Shown here in pieces: positions 1 to 7,151 of a stretch of DNA of 19,690 nucleotides. Position 1 is the first letter of the stretch; each line of letters starts with the position of its first letter. Origin of the DNA: JAFGTF01 sp035527995 (GTDB taxonomy: Bacteria; Spirochaetota; B62-G9; DRHN01). The position numbers and the translations under genes were made by a program. The notes beneath the pieces are model-generated. The model saw nothing but the letters and a program-made list of their open reading frames with translations. It did no database searches and had not been told where the DNA came from. The stretch covers positions 1 to 19,690 of the forward strand of contig DATKZJ010000108.1 in the NCBI GenBank assembly GCA_035527995.1, written 5' to 3'.

Positions 1-212
1 TTCTGAAGCTCTTCGAGTACATAGAACAGGATGAAAACGAAAGGGTGAAGTACCACTACGTTGTGTTCGATTTCAGGGCGGGGTATATCGGGGGTACGCT
101 CGGGCACTCCTCAGATGCCTCCGACGCACGATGGGTCCCCTTTAGAGATCTCGGAGAGTACGAGCTCTCAGATGCAGTTTGGGAGGTAGTACGGGAGGCT
201 ACCCGGTCCTAA
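1..212 (+). CDS. NUDIX hydrolase, C-terminal part (5' end outside window)
   Basis: Reading from base 3, an open frame of 69 codons runs to a TAA at 210-212. The visible residues include YHYVVFDFRAGYIGG, then SDASDARWVPFRDLGEYEL and DAVWEVV. This is the usual C-terminal half of NUDIX pyrophosphohydrolases of the ADP-ribose pyrophosphatase/MutT type: a hydrophobic strand, a conserved D/E-ARWVP segment, then a final helix. The NUDIX box itself lies upstream of the window, so catalytic residues and exact substrate cannot be judged. The family hydrolyses nucleoside diphosphates linked to another moiety and acts in the cytoplasm. The stop codon is followed after five bases by repeat copy A1 in the same orientation. 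The family call is fairly sure; the substrate is unknown. Confidence 0.75.
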   Translation, partial: LKLFEYIEQDENERVKYHYVVFDFRAGYIGGTLGHSSDASDARWVPFRDLGEYELSDAVWEVVREATRS

Positions 213-217
213 CTGAT

Positions 218-311
218 CCCCATTTCTCACATAGGAATTGGGACTATGTTCACCGTAAACGTTATTTTTTACATCGAAACCCCCTGCTATGCAATTGTTA
301 AAAAAACGCAC
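218..311 (+). repeat. Interspersed repeat, copy A1
   Basis: This 94-base element starts five bases after the NUDIX stop codon. It opens with CCCCATTTCTCAC, which can pair imperfectly with GGAATTGGG at 234-242. It continues with GTTCACCGTAAAC, a TTATTTTTTACA block and CTATGCAATTG, and ends in a degenerate AAACGCAC. The same blocks in the same order occur in reverse complement at 7685-7799 and in part at 612-706. Within the middle block GTAAA and TTTAC can form a small stem. No plausible protein is encoded. Confidence 0.75.
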
Positions 312-611
312 TACTCCGTATGTTCACAGGATCTGGATCAGAATGATGATAGGTTTTCGATAGGCGGACCTTTTTTCGGGATGTTCCACGGGTATGGCGT
401 TCCATACGAAGTAAAAAAAAGGCGGCTCTTCCTACTGTCATAAGGGGAGACAACACCCTGACCAATCGTCGTATCTTCTGGCATCTAAATATGAGTATAG
501 TAATAATGCTGTGTCAGTACGATGATTAGGACACCAAGGAGAGGCCTTTTGAGTACATGCTTTTTACACGTTTCAGAACTCTCGTCACGTTGGTTTGAGA
601 CAGGGTCTATC
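312..611. other. Gene-poor spacer with a nested inverted repeat
   Basis: I see no convincing gene in these 300 bases. A 65-codon frame that spans repeat A1 and ends at 443 has no recognisable motif and no good ribosome-binding site. A nested inverted repeat lies at 369-422: CCTTTTTT at 369-376 can pair with AAAAAAGG at 415-422, and inside it GTATGG at 392-397 pairs perfectly with CCATAC at 402-407 around a four-base loop. Base composition is lower in GC than in the flanking genes. It may be a decayed element or a structured RNA; neither can be decided here. Confidence 0.4.
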
Positions 612-706
612 CCCCATTTCTCATAAATCACCGTCAATATTATTTTTTACATCTGCCAGGCCATCATTTATACCCCTTGCTTCCGCACTTGTTTAGAAAA
701 CCGCAC
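612..706 (+). repeat. Interspersed repeat, copy A2 (diverged)
   Basis: This 95-base element has the same orientation as A1. It starts with CCCCATTTCTCAT, keeps CACCGT and the TATTATTTTTTACA block, and ends with GTTTAGAAAACCGCAC. The ending matches the end of copy B1 (reverse complement of 7685-7699) essentially exactly. The closing G-run of the terminal hairpin and the CTATGCAATTG block are missing or diverged, so this is the most decayed of the four copies. Confidence 0.65.
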
Positions 707-732
707 CAACCCTATTCCACACACACAGCCGT

Positions 733-754
733 AATGTGGACAAGCCACATTTTT
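733..754 (+). terminator. Hairpin with short T tail, candidate terminator
   Basis: AATGTGG (733-739) and CCACATT (745-751) form a perfect 7-base-pair stem around the loop ACAAG, and TTT follows on the plus strand. It lies between repeat A2 and the convergent end of nth. A transcript would have to arrive from the left; the only gene there is the NUDIX gene, more than 500 bases away. Confidence 0.45.
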
Positions 755-763
755 GATTAACAA

Positions 764-790
764 ATTTTCTTGCCAAAAAGGCAAGAAAAT
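764..790 (-). terminator. Perfect 11-bp hairpin downstream of nth
   Basis: ATTTTCTTGCC (764-774) and GGCAAGAAAAT (780-790) are perfect inverted repeats around a five-A loop. On the minus strand this lies 31 bases after the nth stop codon, and the 3' arm is followed by TTTGTT, so it could end nth transcription. The T-tract is weak for an intrinsic terminator. With the hairpin at 733-751 it may form a two-sided terminator region. Confidence 0.55.
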
Positions 791-821
791 CAGTACTAGA
801 AATAAATGGGCGTTGGGAAAC

Positions 822-1475
822 TCATCGTCTCCTCTCAACCCCGACCCTGTCGCAGTACTGGTAGATTTTGCACTCCGAGCAGAATGGTGAAACCGGTGTG
901 CATACGTGCTTACCATAGCTCACGAGGAGGTCGTTGTACTCGATCCAGTACTCTGTCGGGAGCTTCTCTCGAAGGGCGAACTCCGTCTTGTCCGGAGTCC
1001 TGGTAACAACGTACCCGAGCCGGTTGGATATACGGTGTACGTGCGTGTCAACGCATATCCCAGGCTTCCCGTAGCCGAGGGTGACGACGAGGTTTGCGGT
1101 CTTTCTCCCCACGCCCGGGAGCAAGAGAAGGTCCTCGATTGTATCGGGGACCCTTCCGTTTTTCTCCTCTACGAGAATGGCACATATGCGCATGATATTT
1201 CTCGCCTTTGTTCTGTAGAAGCCGGCAGGAAAAATAGCCTCTTCTATCCTCTTTGTATCGAGCTTCAGCATATCGCGGGGAGAATCGGCGAGCGTGAACA
1301 GCCTTGCCGACGCCCCTCTCGTGGTCTCGTCCTTCGTCCTCAGCGAGATTACTGTGGAGATGAGAACTCTGAAGGGGTCGCGTTTCTTCGCGATTTCTGT
1401 GACTATGGGTTCCCTCCAGCGAGGGTATTCATCTCGTAGAATTCTCACGACTTCATGAATCTCCGCATCTTTCAT
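822..1475 (-). CDS. nth: Endonuclease III, DNA glycosylase/AP lyase
   Basis: This is a 217-residue base-excision repair enzyme (E. coli Nth has 211). It removes oxidised pyrimidines and cleaves the abasic site. The helix-hairpin-helix reads LLLLPGVGRKTAN, with the catalytic lysine at about residue 125, followed by the aspartate in VDTHVHR (about 143). Four cysteines at about 192, 199, 202 and 208 are spaced C-x6-C-x2-C-x5-C, the 4Fe-4S cluster loop of the family. The frame is open a further 12 codons upstream. I chose the ATG at 1475 because AAGGGG lies eight bases before it; another ATG at 1481 is too close to that site. The segment ISLRTKDE replaces the LSAQATD-like stretch of E. coli Nth and resembles the archaeal-style branch of the family. 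It is transcribed divergently from mgtE. Confidence 0.95.
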   Translation of the reverse strand: MKDAEIHEVVRILRDEYPRWREPIVTEIAKKRDPFRVLISTVISLRTKDETTRGASARLFTLADSPRDMLKLDTKRIEEAIFPAGFYRTKARNIMRICAILVEEKNGRVPDTIEDLLLLPGVGRKTANLVVTLGYGKPGICVDTHVHRISNRLGYVVTRTPDKTEFALREKLPTEYWIEYNDLLVSYGKHVCTPVSPFCSECKIYQYCDRVGVERRR

Positions 1476-1500
1476 TCCCATACCCCTTAAGATTATTACG

Positions 1501-1529
1501 ATGACAAACACATAAAAAAAGATTACTAT
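1501..1529 (+). promoter_or_regulatory. Candidate mgtE promoter
   Basis: ATGACA (1501-1506) and TACTAT (1524-1529) are separated by exactly 17 bases and resemble -35 and -10 boxes. Transcription would start near 1536, giving a leader of about 30 bases that contains GGAG at 1550-1553. The leader is too short for the M-box magnesium riboswitch found before some mgtE genes. Confidence 0.45.
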
Positions 1530-1565
1530 TTATGCAAAGAAGACACCCCGGAGTAACAGCATAAA

Positions 1566-2924
1566 ATGGATCAGGCGGAACACAAAGACAACGAAAAAAT
1601 ATTGGGACTCATCGGGAAAAAAAGCTACTTCGAGCTGAAGAGTGCCCTCAGGGATACCCTTCCCTACGATATAATGGAAATAATCCGCCCTCTCGAAACA
1701 AGCGAACAGGTGATCCTCTTCAGGCTCCTTGACAAGGACACCGCAGCTGAGGTGTTCAGCCTTCTGGAGCGCGAGGAGCAGGAGAGGCTCCTCCATGACT
1801 TCGGAATGGACAAAATAAAGGAGATCATCGAAGAGATGGATCCCGACGACCGGACAGATCTCTTCGATGAGCTCCCTGACGAGATGGTCAAGAGACTCAT
1901 AAGGCTGCTCTCGCCTCCGGAAAGGGCGGTAGCCAACCGTCTCCTCAACTACCCGGAGGACTCTGCAGGGAGGCTCATGACTCCCGAATTCATAGAGCTC
2001 AAGGAAACACTCACGGCAGGGGAGGCGCTGGCAAGGATCCGTAAAATAGGGCTCAACAAGGAGACGATCTACTACTCTTACATCGTGGACGACAGGGGGA
2101 TCCTGATCGGCATCGTGAGCCTGAAAGACCTGCTCCTCTCCTCTCCGGAAAGGGGTATAGAAGAGTTCATGCAGTCGAGCTTTGTCCACGTTCACACGCT
2201 CGACGATCAGGAAGACGTGGCAAAGATACTTTCGCAGTACGATCTTACAGCGCTCCCCGTCACAGACAAGGACAAGAAGCTCGTCGGTATTATCACTGTG
2301 GACGATATCGTCGATGTTATTCAGGAGGAGGCGGAGGAGGACTTCCACAAGATGGCCGGAATAGAGGCCCCGGAGAACCCTTACTTCTCCACGAGGTTTT
2401 TTGTCCTCGGCCGTAAGCGCGCACTCTGGCTCGTCATTCTGCTCGTCACCTCCTACCTCTCCTCTGTCGTGCTCAAGCGCTACTCTTCAATGCTCCAGAT
2501 CGTCATCCCCCTGGCGTTCTTCATCCCGATGCTCACCGGAACCTGCGGCAATACAGGCATGCAGTCCGCGACGCTCATCATCAGGGGTCTCGCCACAGGC
2601 GATATCACCCTTCGAGACTTCCTGCGGGTGTTCTTACGTGAGATCCTCATGGGAGGTTTTTTGGGTATCATCCTCGGGCTCTTCTCCTTTGTGAGGGCTC
2701 ATTTCATCGATGCGGATCCATTTGTCGGAATCGCCGTTGGGGCCGCGGTGTTTGCAAGCGTTATCGTGGCGAACATAATCGGCTCGATACTTCCCATTCT
2801 TCTGAAAAGGCTGAAGATAGACCCTGCGATCTCAGCGGGTCCGTTCATCTCCACGATTATCGATGTTACTTCCCTCATTCTCTACTTCGAGATCGCGCAG
2901 ATATTATTCGAGGTAAAGGTATAA
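1566..2924 (+). CDS. mgtE: MgtE-family magnesium transporter
   Basis: This 452-residue protein is the usual length for MgtE, a Mg2+-gated inner-membrane magnesium channel. Residues about 10-135 form the helical N domain. Two CBS domains follow at about 138-195 and 202-251 (DLTALPVTDKDKKLVGIITV is typical of the second). A linker helix leads to five membrane segments at about 286-303, 311-330, 355-377, 386-412 and 420-448. The pore signature PMLTGTCGNTGMQSATLII lies near residues 321-340. An aspartate at about 433 in the last helix matches the position of the ion-selecting aspartate of Thermus MgtE. The ATG has only a distant GGAG, 12 bases upstream. murB follows after ten bases, so the two are probably co-transcribed. 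The assignment is very secure. Confidence 0.96.
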   Translation: MDQAEHKDNEKILGLIGKKSYFELKSALRDTLPYDIMEIIRPLETSEQVILFRLLDKDTAAEVFSLLEREEQERLLHDFGMDKIKEIIEEMDPDDRTDLFDELPDEMVKRLIRLLSPPERAVANRLLNYPEDSAGRLMTPEFIELKETLTAGEALARIRKIGLNKETIYYSYIVDDRGILIGIVSLKDLLLSSPERGIEEFMQSSFVHVHTLDDQEDVAKILSQYDLTALPVTDKDKKLVGIITVDDIVDVIQEEAEEDFHKMAGIEAPENPYFSTRFFVLGRKRALWLVILLVTSYLSSVVLKRYSSMLQIVIPLAFFIPMLTGTCGNTGMQSATLIIRGLATGDITLRDFLRVFLREILMGGFLGIILGLFSFVRAHFIDADPFVGIAVGAAVFASVIVANIIGSILPILLKRLKIDPAISAGPFISTIIDVTSLILYFEIAQILFEVKV

Positions 2925-2934
2925 AATAACGACA

Positions 2935-3840
2935 GTGCCCAGCGTTGAGAGAGAGATACGGCGAGACGTCATGCTCGCTCCTTATACGACCTTCAGGATC
3001 GGAGGACCTGCGCGCTACTTCGCCGAGCCTCAATCTCTCACCCTGTACAAAAGCTGCCTGCAGTGGGCCGTGGACCGGAAAGTTCCTTTCGTCATCATAG
3101 GCGCGGGCGCAAACATCCTCGTCTCTGACAGCGGATACAGGGGTCTCGTCGTCCACACGGGACGCCTCGACAGGGCCGATGCAGACGGAGAGATCGTGAC
3201 CGCCGAGTGCGGTGTCCTGGTGGACAGTCTCGTTGACCTCAGCCTTAACCATTCCATATCTGGTCTGGAGTTCGCAGCAGGGCTTCCCGGAACCGTGGGA
3301 GGAGCGCTCTTCATGAATGCACAGGCCTTCAGCGGATCCTTTGCAGGCATTGTCGAAAAAGTCACAGCGCTCGTTCTCGAAGGGGGAAAGCTCGAACAGA
3401 AGGTTCTGGCGGGGGAGGATCTCGAGTTCTCCTACAAGCGTTCTATCTTCCAGAAGAGGACCCTTTTCATCGAAACCGCGAGCTTGAAGCTGTTCAAGGG
3501 AGACCCGACCGAAATACGATCGAAGATCGAGGAGAACAGGAAAAAGAGGAGAGAGCGGGGACACTACAGCCACCCTAATGCAGGGAGTATCTTCAAAAAC
3601 GACTACAGTATCGGAAAACCCGCAGGGCAGATCATCGACGAGGCCGGTCTCAAGGGCGAGAGAATTGGTGAGGCGGAGGTTTTTACCGGGCACGCCAACT
3701 TCATAATCAACCGCGGCAAAGCTACTGCGGACGATGTATACAGACTGATTCGGTTCGTCCAGGAAGGGGTTCTGAAGCGGACCGGGATCACACTCGAGCG
3801 GGAGATAATATTAATTGGAGACTGGAAAGAAACCTCTTAA
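2935..3840 (+). CDS. murB: UDP-N-acetylenolpyruvoylglucosamine reductase
   Basis: This 301-residue, FAD-dependent enzyme reduces UDP-GlcNAc-enolpyruvate to UDP-MurNAc with NADPH in peptidoglycan precursor synthesis. Visible signatures are YTTFRIGGPARYF (about 17-29), the FAD-binding IIGAGANILVSDSGYRG (54-70), GLPGTVGGALFMNAQA (116-131), FSYKRSIF (165-172) and HPNAGSIFKN, with the catalytic serine at about 218. Near the C-terminus, ITLEREIILIG holds the conserved glutamate. The size and absence of the extra insertion fit the type II class. Translation probably begins at GTG 2935, which gives the normal distance to the first motif. No good Shine-Dalgarno sequence precedes it, so the start is less sure than the identity. 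It sits between mgtE and the envelope protein gene, 18 bases before the latter. Confidence 0.95.
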   Translation: MPSVEREIRRDVMLAPYTTFRIGGPARYFAEPQSLTLYKSCLQWAVDRKVPFVIIGAGANILVSDSGYRGLVVHTGRLDRADADGEIVTAECGVLVDSLVDLSLNHSISGLEFAAGLPGTVGGALFMNAQAFSGSFAGIVEKVTALVLEGGKLEQKVLAGEDLEFSYKRSIFQKRTLFIETASLKLFKGDPTEIRSKIEENRKKRRERGHYSHPNAGSIFKNDYSIGKPAGQIIDEAGLKGERIGEAEVFTGHANFIINRGKATADDVYRLIRFVQEGVLKRTGITLEREIILIGDWKETS

Positions 3841-3842
3841 TG

Positions 3843-3851
3843 TGTTATATT
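3843..3851 (+). promoter_or_regulatory. Extended -10 motif directly before the barrel/TPR gene
   Basis: TGT followed by TATATT (3846-3851) forms an extended -10 element. Its last base is seven bases from the A of the ATG at 3859, so transcription would be expected to start on or next to the start codon. No Shine-Dalgarno sequence is present. The same string GTGTTATATTTT occurs before lhr on the other strand. Confidence 0.4.
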
Positions 3852-3858
3852 TTTTCGT

Positions 3859-5619
3859 ATGAGAGTAAGTAGGCTCTTACTATTACTTATACTGCCCTTA
3901 CTGTTTTTCCCCGGCCGGGCTTTTTCACAGACCGAGACGGGCGGGGTCGAGAACATATTCTCCTACGGGGCGGGACTTCGGGCAATCGGCATGGGGGGTG
4001 CATTCATCGCAATGCGCGAGGATGCGACCCTCGCATACTGGAACCCTGGCGCAATGGCGTTCAACCAGTACAAGGAGGTCTCGGTCTTCGGAACGAGAAC
4101 CATTGCCGACAGCTACTACTTCGCCGGGTTCTATACCCATCCAACCATGGACTTCGGCACCCTTTCTATCGGGGGTCTCGGCCTCTATACAGGGGGGATA
4201 AGGTCCTACGACGAAGAGGCTTTCCCCGTGACAGGGGTAAGCACCGACTACTTCCACTACCAGATACTGCTCTCATACGGCTACAGCTTCCCGTTCGGCC
4301 TCGGCGTGGGGGGAACGGCCAAGCTGGAGCAGATCAGTCTCACTGATTACAAGGGGACAGGCGGGAGCTTCGATCTCGGCGCCTACTACGCTCCCCCAAG
4401 CATTCCGTGGCTCGCAGTCGGTGCGGTGGTACAGGATGTGATCGGCACGGGAATAAGGCTGTTGAGCGAGGTCGAGCGAAATACGAGAACATACAAGCTC
4501 GGTGTCGCAACACTATTCCCGCTCGATGAGCAGCAGAACACCCGCCTCGCCGTCGCGCTCGATTCACGCTTCTACTGGGACAACTATAATCCGAGCGACT
4601 ATCAGCTCCTCTACGATTTCAGCCTCGGGGCGGAAGTGACCTTCAACGACTTCATAATGGTGAGGGCCGGATACCGCGGGTTCACCTTTGATAGTATATT
4701 CCAGAACCTGCCCGCCGGTCTCTCAGTGGGCTTCGGCATACGGCAGTGGGGGGTCACCCTCGACTATACTGTCTCCTTCGAGGACTCTACATGGCAGGGG
4801 GCAGCGGAACTTCTGATGCAGCTCGGGATCAGCTACAGGTTCGGAAAGAGCATCGACGAGCAGAAGCAAATCCAGGCGGAACAGATGAAGCAGCAGATAG
4901 ACGAAGAAATCAGAAAATCAACCGAACGCTACGAGGAGGAGCTCGCAGATCTCTCCTCTCAGTATGACGCAGAGAAAAGTAAGATCATCGGGGAGATGGA
5001 CGGGAAGTATGCGGAAAAGGTTGCGGCTCTCGATGAGATAGTCGAGGATCGGCGCCAGGAGATCATCGCCGACCTCACCGCCCAGTTCGCGGCCGAGAGG
5101 CAGAAGGCGATCGCAGACCTCTCCTCCGAATTCGACCGCGAGCGGGCCGGACTAGAGGGAAGGCTTATCGAAGACAGGGGTTCGTACGACAAAAGAATCC
5201 GGGATATGGAGAGCCAGTTCGAGCAGGAAAAGGTCAAGATCAAGCGGCAGCTCGAGGCGGACGAGGGCTTTAAATCCGAACGGTACTCCAAGGGGTTAGA
5301 GCAGTTCGCCAACGGCTCGTACAAGGAGGCTCTGGCAGAGTTCGAGACGGTTGCGAGGTACGATGACGAATATCTCAACGTCCAGTACTACATCCAGCGG
5401 TCCAAGGCCGAGATGAAGGATGTGAGCTCCTTCAGTCCGCAGATACTCGAAATCTACTACAGTGGAGTCGACCTCTTCGTGCAGAAGAAGTATGAGCAGG
5501 CCATCCTCGAGTGGAAGAAGATCCTCGAGATAGACCCATATAACAAGCTCGCCCTTCGAAACATCAAGGAGGCGGAGGACCGCCTCAGGAAACTGAAGGA
5601 TCTCGGGGCCGGTCAATAG
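3859..5619 (+). CDS. Outer-membrane beta-barrel (PorV/PQ or UPF0164-like) with coiled coil and TPRs
   Basis: This 586-residue envelope protein has three parts. A signal peptide (MRVSRLLLLLILPLLFFPGR) has a likely cut after AFS at about 23. Residues about 28-328 read like an outer-membrane barrel: GAGLRAIGMGGAFIAMREDATLAYWNPGA is the PorV/PQ and FadL-like N-terminal signature, and alternating glycine/aromatic strands follow up to LGISYRFGK. Residues about 333-468 are a charged coiled coil with repeated DLSSQ/DLTAQF/DLSSEF-like units. The last ~115 residues hold TPR-like helices, clearest in SGVDLFVQKKYEQAILEW and EIDPYNKLALRNI. I infer that barrel and TPRs are both extracytoplasmic, with the coiled coil reaching into the periplasm. 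The transported substrate or partner is unknown. The gene overlaps the convergent GNAT gene by seven bases at its end. Confidence 0.75.
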   Translation: MRVSRLLLLLILPLLFFPGRAFSQTETGGVENIFSYGAGLRAIGMGGAFIAMREDATLAYWNPGAMAFNQYKEVSVFGTRTIADSYYFAGFYTHPTMDFGTLSIGGLGLYTGGIRSYDEEAFPVTGVSTDYFHYQILLSYGYSFPFGLGVGGTAKLEQISLTDYKGTGGSFDLGAYYAPPSIPWLAVGAVVQDVIGTGIRLLSEVERNTRTYKLGVATLFPLDEQQNTRLAVALDSRFYWDNYNPSDYQLLYDFSLGAEVTFNDFIMVRAGYRGFTFDSIFQNLPAGLSVGFGIRQWGVTLDYTVSFEDSTWQGAAELLMQLGISYRFGKSIDEQKQIQAEQMKQQIDEEIRKSTERYEEELADLSSQYDAEKSKIIGEMDGKYAEKVAALDEIVEDRRQEIIADLTAQFAAERQKAIADLSSEFDRERAGLEGRLIEDRGSYDKRIRDMESQFEQEKVKIKRQLEADEGFKSERYSKGLEQFANGSYKEALAEFETVARYDDEYLNVQYYIQRSKAEMKDVSSFSPQILEIYYSGVDLFVQKKYEQAILEWKKILEIDPYNKLALRNIKEAEDRLRKLKDLGAGQ

Positions 5620-6443
5620 CTCTGCTTTATCCCCAGCTGGGCGAGCATCCCACATTTCCTGAAACCGACTGTCTCATAGATGCGGCCTGCCGGCCGGTTT
5701 TTTATATCAACGAAGAGAACTATCCGACTGTAGAGCCTAAGCAGCCTAGAAACGTGCGACGATACCACCCTGTACCCGTACCCTTTTCTTCTGTAATCGG
5801 GGAGAACATACACCGAGCCGATCTGACAGGTTGCACCGTAGCGTGAATTGACTCCCGCAATCGCGACCGGCCTTCCCTCCTCGTAGAGTGCGGTAACATC
5901 ACCGCGGCCGATCCGCCTTGCAAGGGCGGTTGTCATCTTCTCCGGATCGAGGAGTGAAGCGTCCACTTCCATCTCTTCGATCTCATACTGCCGCTGGAGG
6001 GGGAAAAGAAGCGGCACATCCTCTATCGGGGGAACGACTCCTCCGGTCTTCATCGCTTCTTTGAAAGTCTGTTTTTCAAGCTCCATAAACTGGTACTCTC
6101 TCAGTGAAAACTTTTCAGCACCCTCTTCTTCGGCGAGCCTCACTATAGAGTCACGATCTCCGAAGATACTCCGGATCATCCCGAACCTTCGCAGCACGGC
6201 CCTCAGAACCATGCCCGCCATATCCCCGTGCACCCTCCCTGAGAGGAGAATGTGGGCGGTTTTCCCTGTTTTAGTATGCAGCACTCCGCAGATCACGTTT
6301 TTTTCGTAGAAAAGGAGGTTGTGATGACGGGAACTGTTCATTGAAAGGCCCTCATACAGGTAGAGGTTGCATGACCCGCACTCCTTCAGGAACTGTATTG
6401 AGCTCGTGGCCTGCTCCTCGCTTTTTACCTGTACGACCTTCAT
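5613..6443 (-). CDS. GNAT-family N-acetyltransferase
   Basis: The protein has 276 residues, with a catalytic GNAT fold in its C-terminal half. The acetyl-CoA motif reads VYVLPDYRRKGYGYRVV (about 211-227), with the R-x-x-G-x-G signature at 218-223. It is followed by a strand and FVDIKNRPAGRIYETVGFRKCG, the usual B motif with the N-x-x-A-x-x-x-Y pattern. The N-terminal ~135 residues are not a recognisable catalytic domain and may be a second, degenerate GNAT-like fold, as in other two-lobed family members. The substrate cannot be told. The ATG at 6443 gives a sensible N-terminus; AGGA lies about 12 bases upstream. It is divergent from the YkgJ-type gene and its stop overlaps the stop of the barrel/TPR gene. 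Confidence 0.85.
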   Translation of the reverse strand: MKVVQVKSEEQATSSIQFLKECGSCNLYLYEGLSMNSSRHHNLLFYEKNVICGVLHTKTGKTAHILLSGRVHGDMAGMVLRAVLRRFGMIRSIFGDRDSIVRLAEEEGAEKFSLREYQFMELEKQTFKEAMKTGGVVPPIEDVPLLFPLQRQYEIEEMEVDASLLDPEKMTTALARRIGRGDVTALYEEGRPVAIAGVNSRYGATCQIGSVYVLPDYRRKGYGYRVVSSHVSRLLRLYSRIVLFVDIKNRPAGRIYETVGFRKCGMLAQLGIKQSY

Positions 6444-6497
6444 CGGTGCTCGTTTTCCTGTTTGTGATCTAAGCCTGGGGGTATTATGTTTTCCTCA

Positions 6498-6506
6498 TGA
6501 TATAGT
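6498..6506 (+). promoter_or_regulatory. Extended -10 motif before the YkgJ-type gene
   Basis: TGA followed by TATAGT (6501-6506) is an extended -10 element. Transcription would begin near 6513, leaving a leader of about seven bases that carries only a weak AGCAGG before the ATG at 6520. No convincing -35 box is visible. Confidence 0.4.
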
Positions 6507-6519
6507 ACGGGATAGCAGG

Positions 6520-7053
6520 ATGAAAATAAAGGATAAACGGCCGTTCTATCACGAGGGCCTGCAGTTCGAATGTACGAGGTGCGGAGGGTGCTGCTCGGGA
6601 TTCCCGGGGTACGTCTGGCTCTCCGAACCCGAGCTGGAAAGGCTTAGAACCCACCTCGGACTCGACAGGGCTTTTTTCATATCACGCTACACAAAGGTGG
6701 TGAGAGGGTTCGGTCCTCCGCGTATCTCACTTGTCGAGAAACAAGGGTTCGACTGCATCTTCTTCGATTACGGCTCCGACCTTGTCTGTTCCGACAAGAT
6801 CTGCTCAGACAAGGCCTGCTCAGACAAGGCCTGCACGGTCTACGACGCGAGACCGTACCAGTGCAGATCCTACCCTTTCTGGAAGAGAAACCTTGTATGC
6901 AGGTCTGACTGGGACAGGACAGCCCGTTTCTGTCCCGGACTGAACAGGGGAAGAACCTACTCTCAGGAGGAGATTGAGGAGTTTTTGAGCTCTGTTCCGG
7001 AGTACAACATAAGGCGGTTTTCACAGGCCGTCCGCAGGGAGCTCGGATTCTGA
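6520..7053 (+). CDS. YkgJ-family cysteine cluster protein
   Basis: This 177-residue protein belongs to the CxxCxxCC (YkgJ, zinc/iron-chelating) family. FECTRCGGCCSGFPGYVWLS supplies C18, C21, C24 and C25, and CTVYDARPYQCRSYPFW (105-121) is the second conserved block, followed by C138. These cysteines are thought to bind a metal or an Fe-S cluster; no reaction is established for most members. The frame is open further upstream, but the family N-terminus and the position just after a -10 motif favour the ATG at 6520. Between the two conserved blocks the protein has an unusual run of three five-residue repeats, CSDKI-CSDKA-CSDKA, adding extra cysteines. The small secreted gene follows after 98 bases and has its own ribosome-binding site. 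Confidence 0.88.
   Translation: MKIKDKRPFYHEGLQFECTRCGGCCSGFPGYVWLSEPELERLRTHLGLDRAFFISRYTKVVRGFGPPRISLVEKQGFDCIFFDYGSDLVCSDKICSDKACSDKACTVYDARPYQCRSYPFWKRNLVCRSDWDRTARFCPGLNRGRTYSQEEIEEFLSSVPEYNIRRFSQAVRRELGF
6787..6831 (+). repeat. Three tandem 15-base repeats inside the YkgJ-type gene
   Basis: Units 6787-6801, 6802-6816 and 6817-6831 each encode Cys-Ser-Asp-Lys-(Ile/Ala). The last two are identical (TGCTCAGACAAGGCC) and the first differs at four positions. A fourth cysteine codon follows directly. Identity at nucleotide level suggests recent slippage or duplication. The unit length keeps the reading frame. Confidence 0.9.
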
Positions 7054-7099
7054 GAGAAAAAAATCTGTGAATTGCGATGATTTTTACCGATAGTTGTAT

Positions 7100-7146
7100 T
7101 ATAATGAAGGGAACCAGTACAAATGTATTCTTATAGGAGCCGGAGG
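7100..7146 (+). promoter_or_regulatory. Consensus -10 box and ribosome-binding site of the secreted-protein gene
   Basis: A perfect TATAAT lies at 7100-7105, with only weak -35 candidates upstream (for example TGATTT at 7078-7083). A GGAGG at 7142-7146, five bases before the ATG at 7152, fixes that start. The gene therefore probably has its own promoter even though it follows the YkgJ-type gene. Confidence 0.5.
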
Positions 7147-7151
7147 TTTGT

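Noticed and set aside
246..443. 65-codon frame spanning repeat A1
   Set aside because: It starts inside the repeat, its sequence has no motif, and it has no ribosome-binding site; the repeat copies do not preserve the frame.
668..916. 82-codon minus frame over the hairpins and nth end
   Set aside because: It crosses two strong hairpins and overlaps the nth 3' end in another frame; no family resemblance.
1476..1565. M-box magnesium riboswitch before mgtE
   Set aside because: The predicted leader is about 30 bases, far shorter than an M-box, and no conserved core is visible.
1530..2348. 272-codon minus frame opposite mgtE
   Set aside because: It is complementary to well-conserved mgtE domains, and its translation shows only the mirrored composition of that gene.
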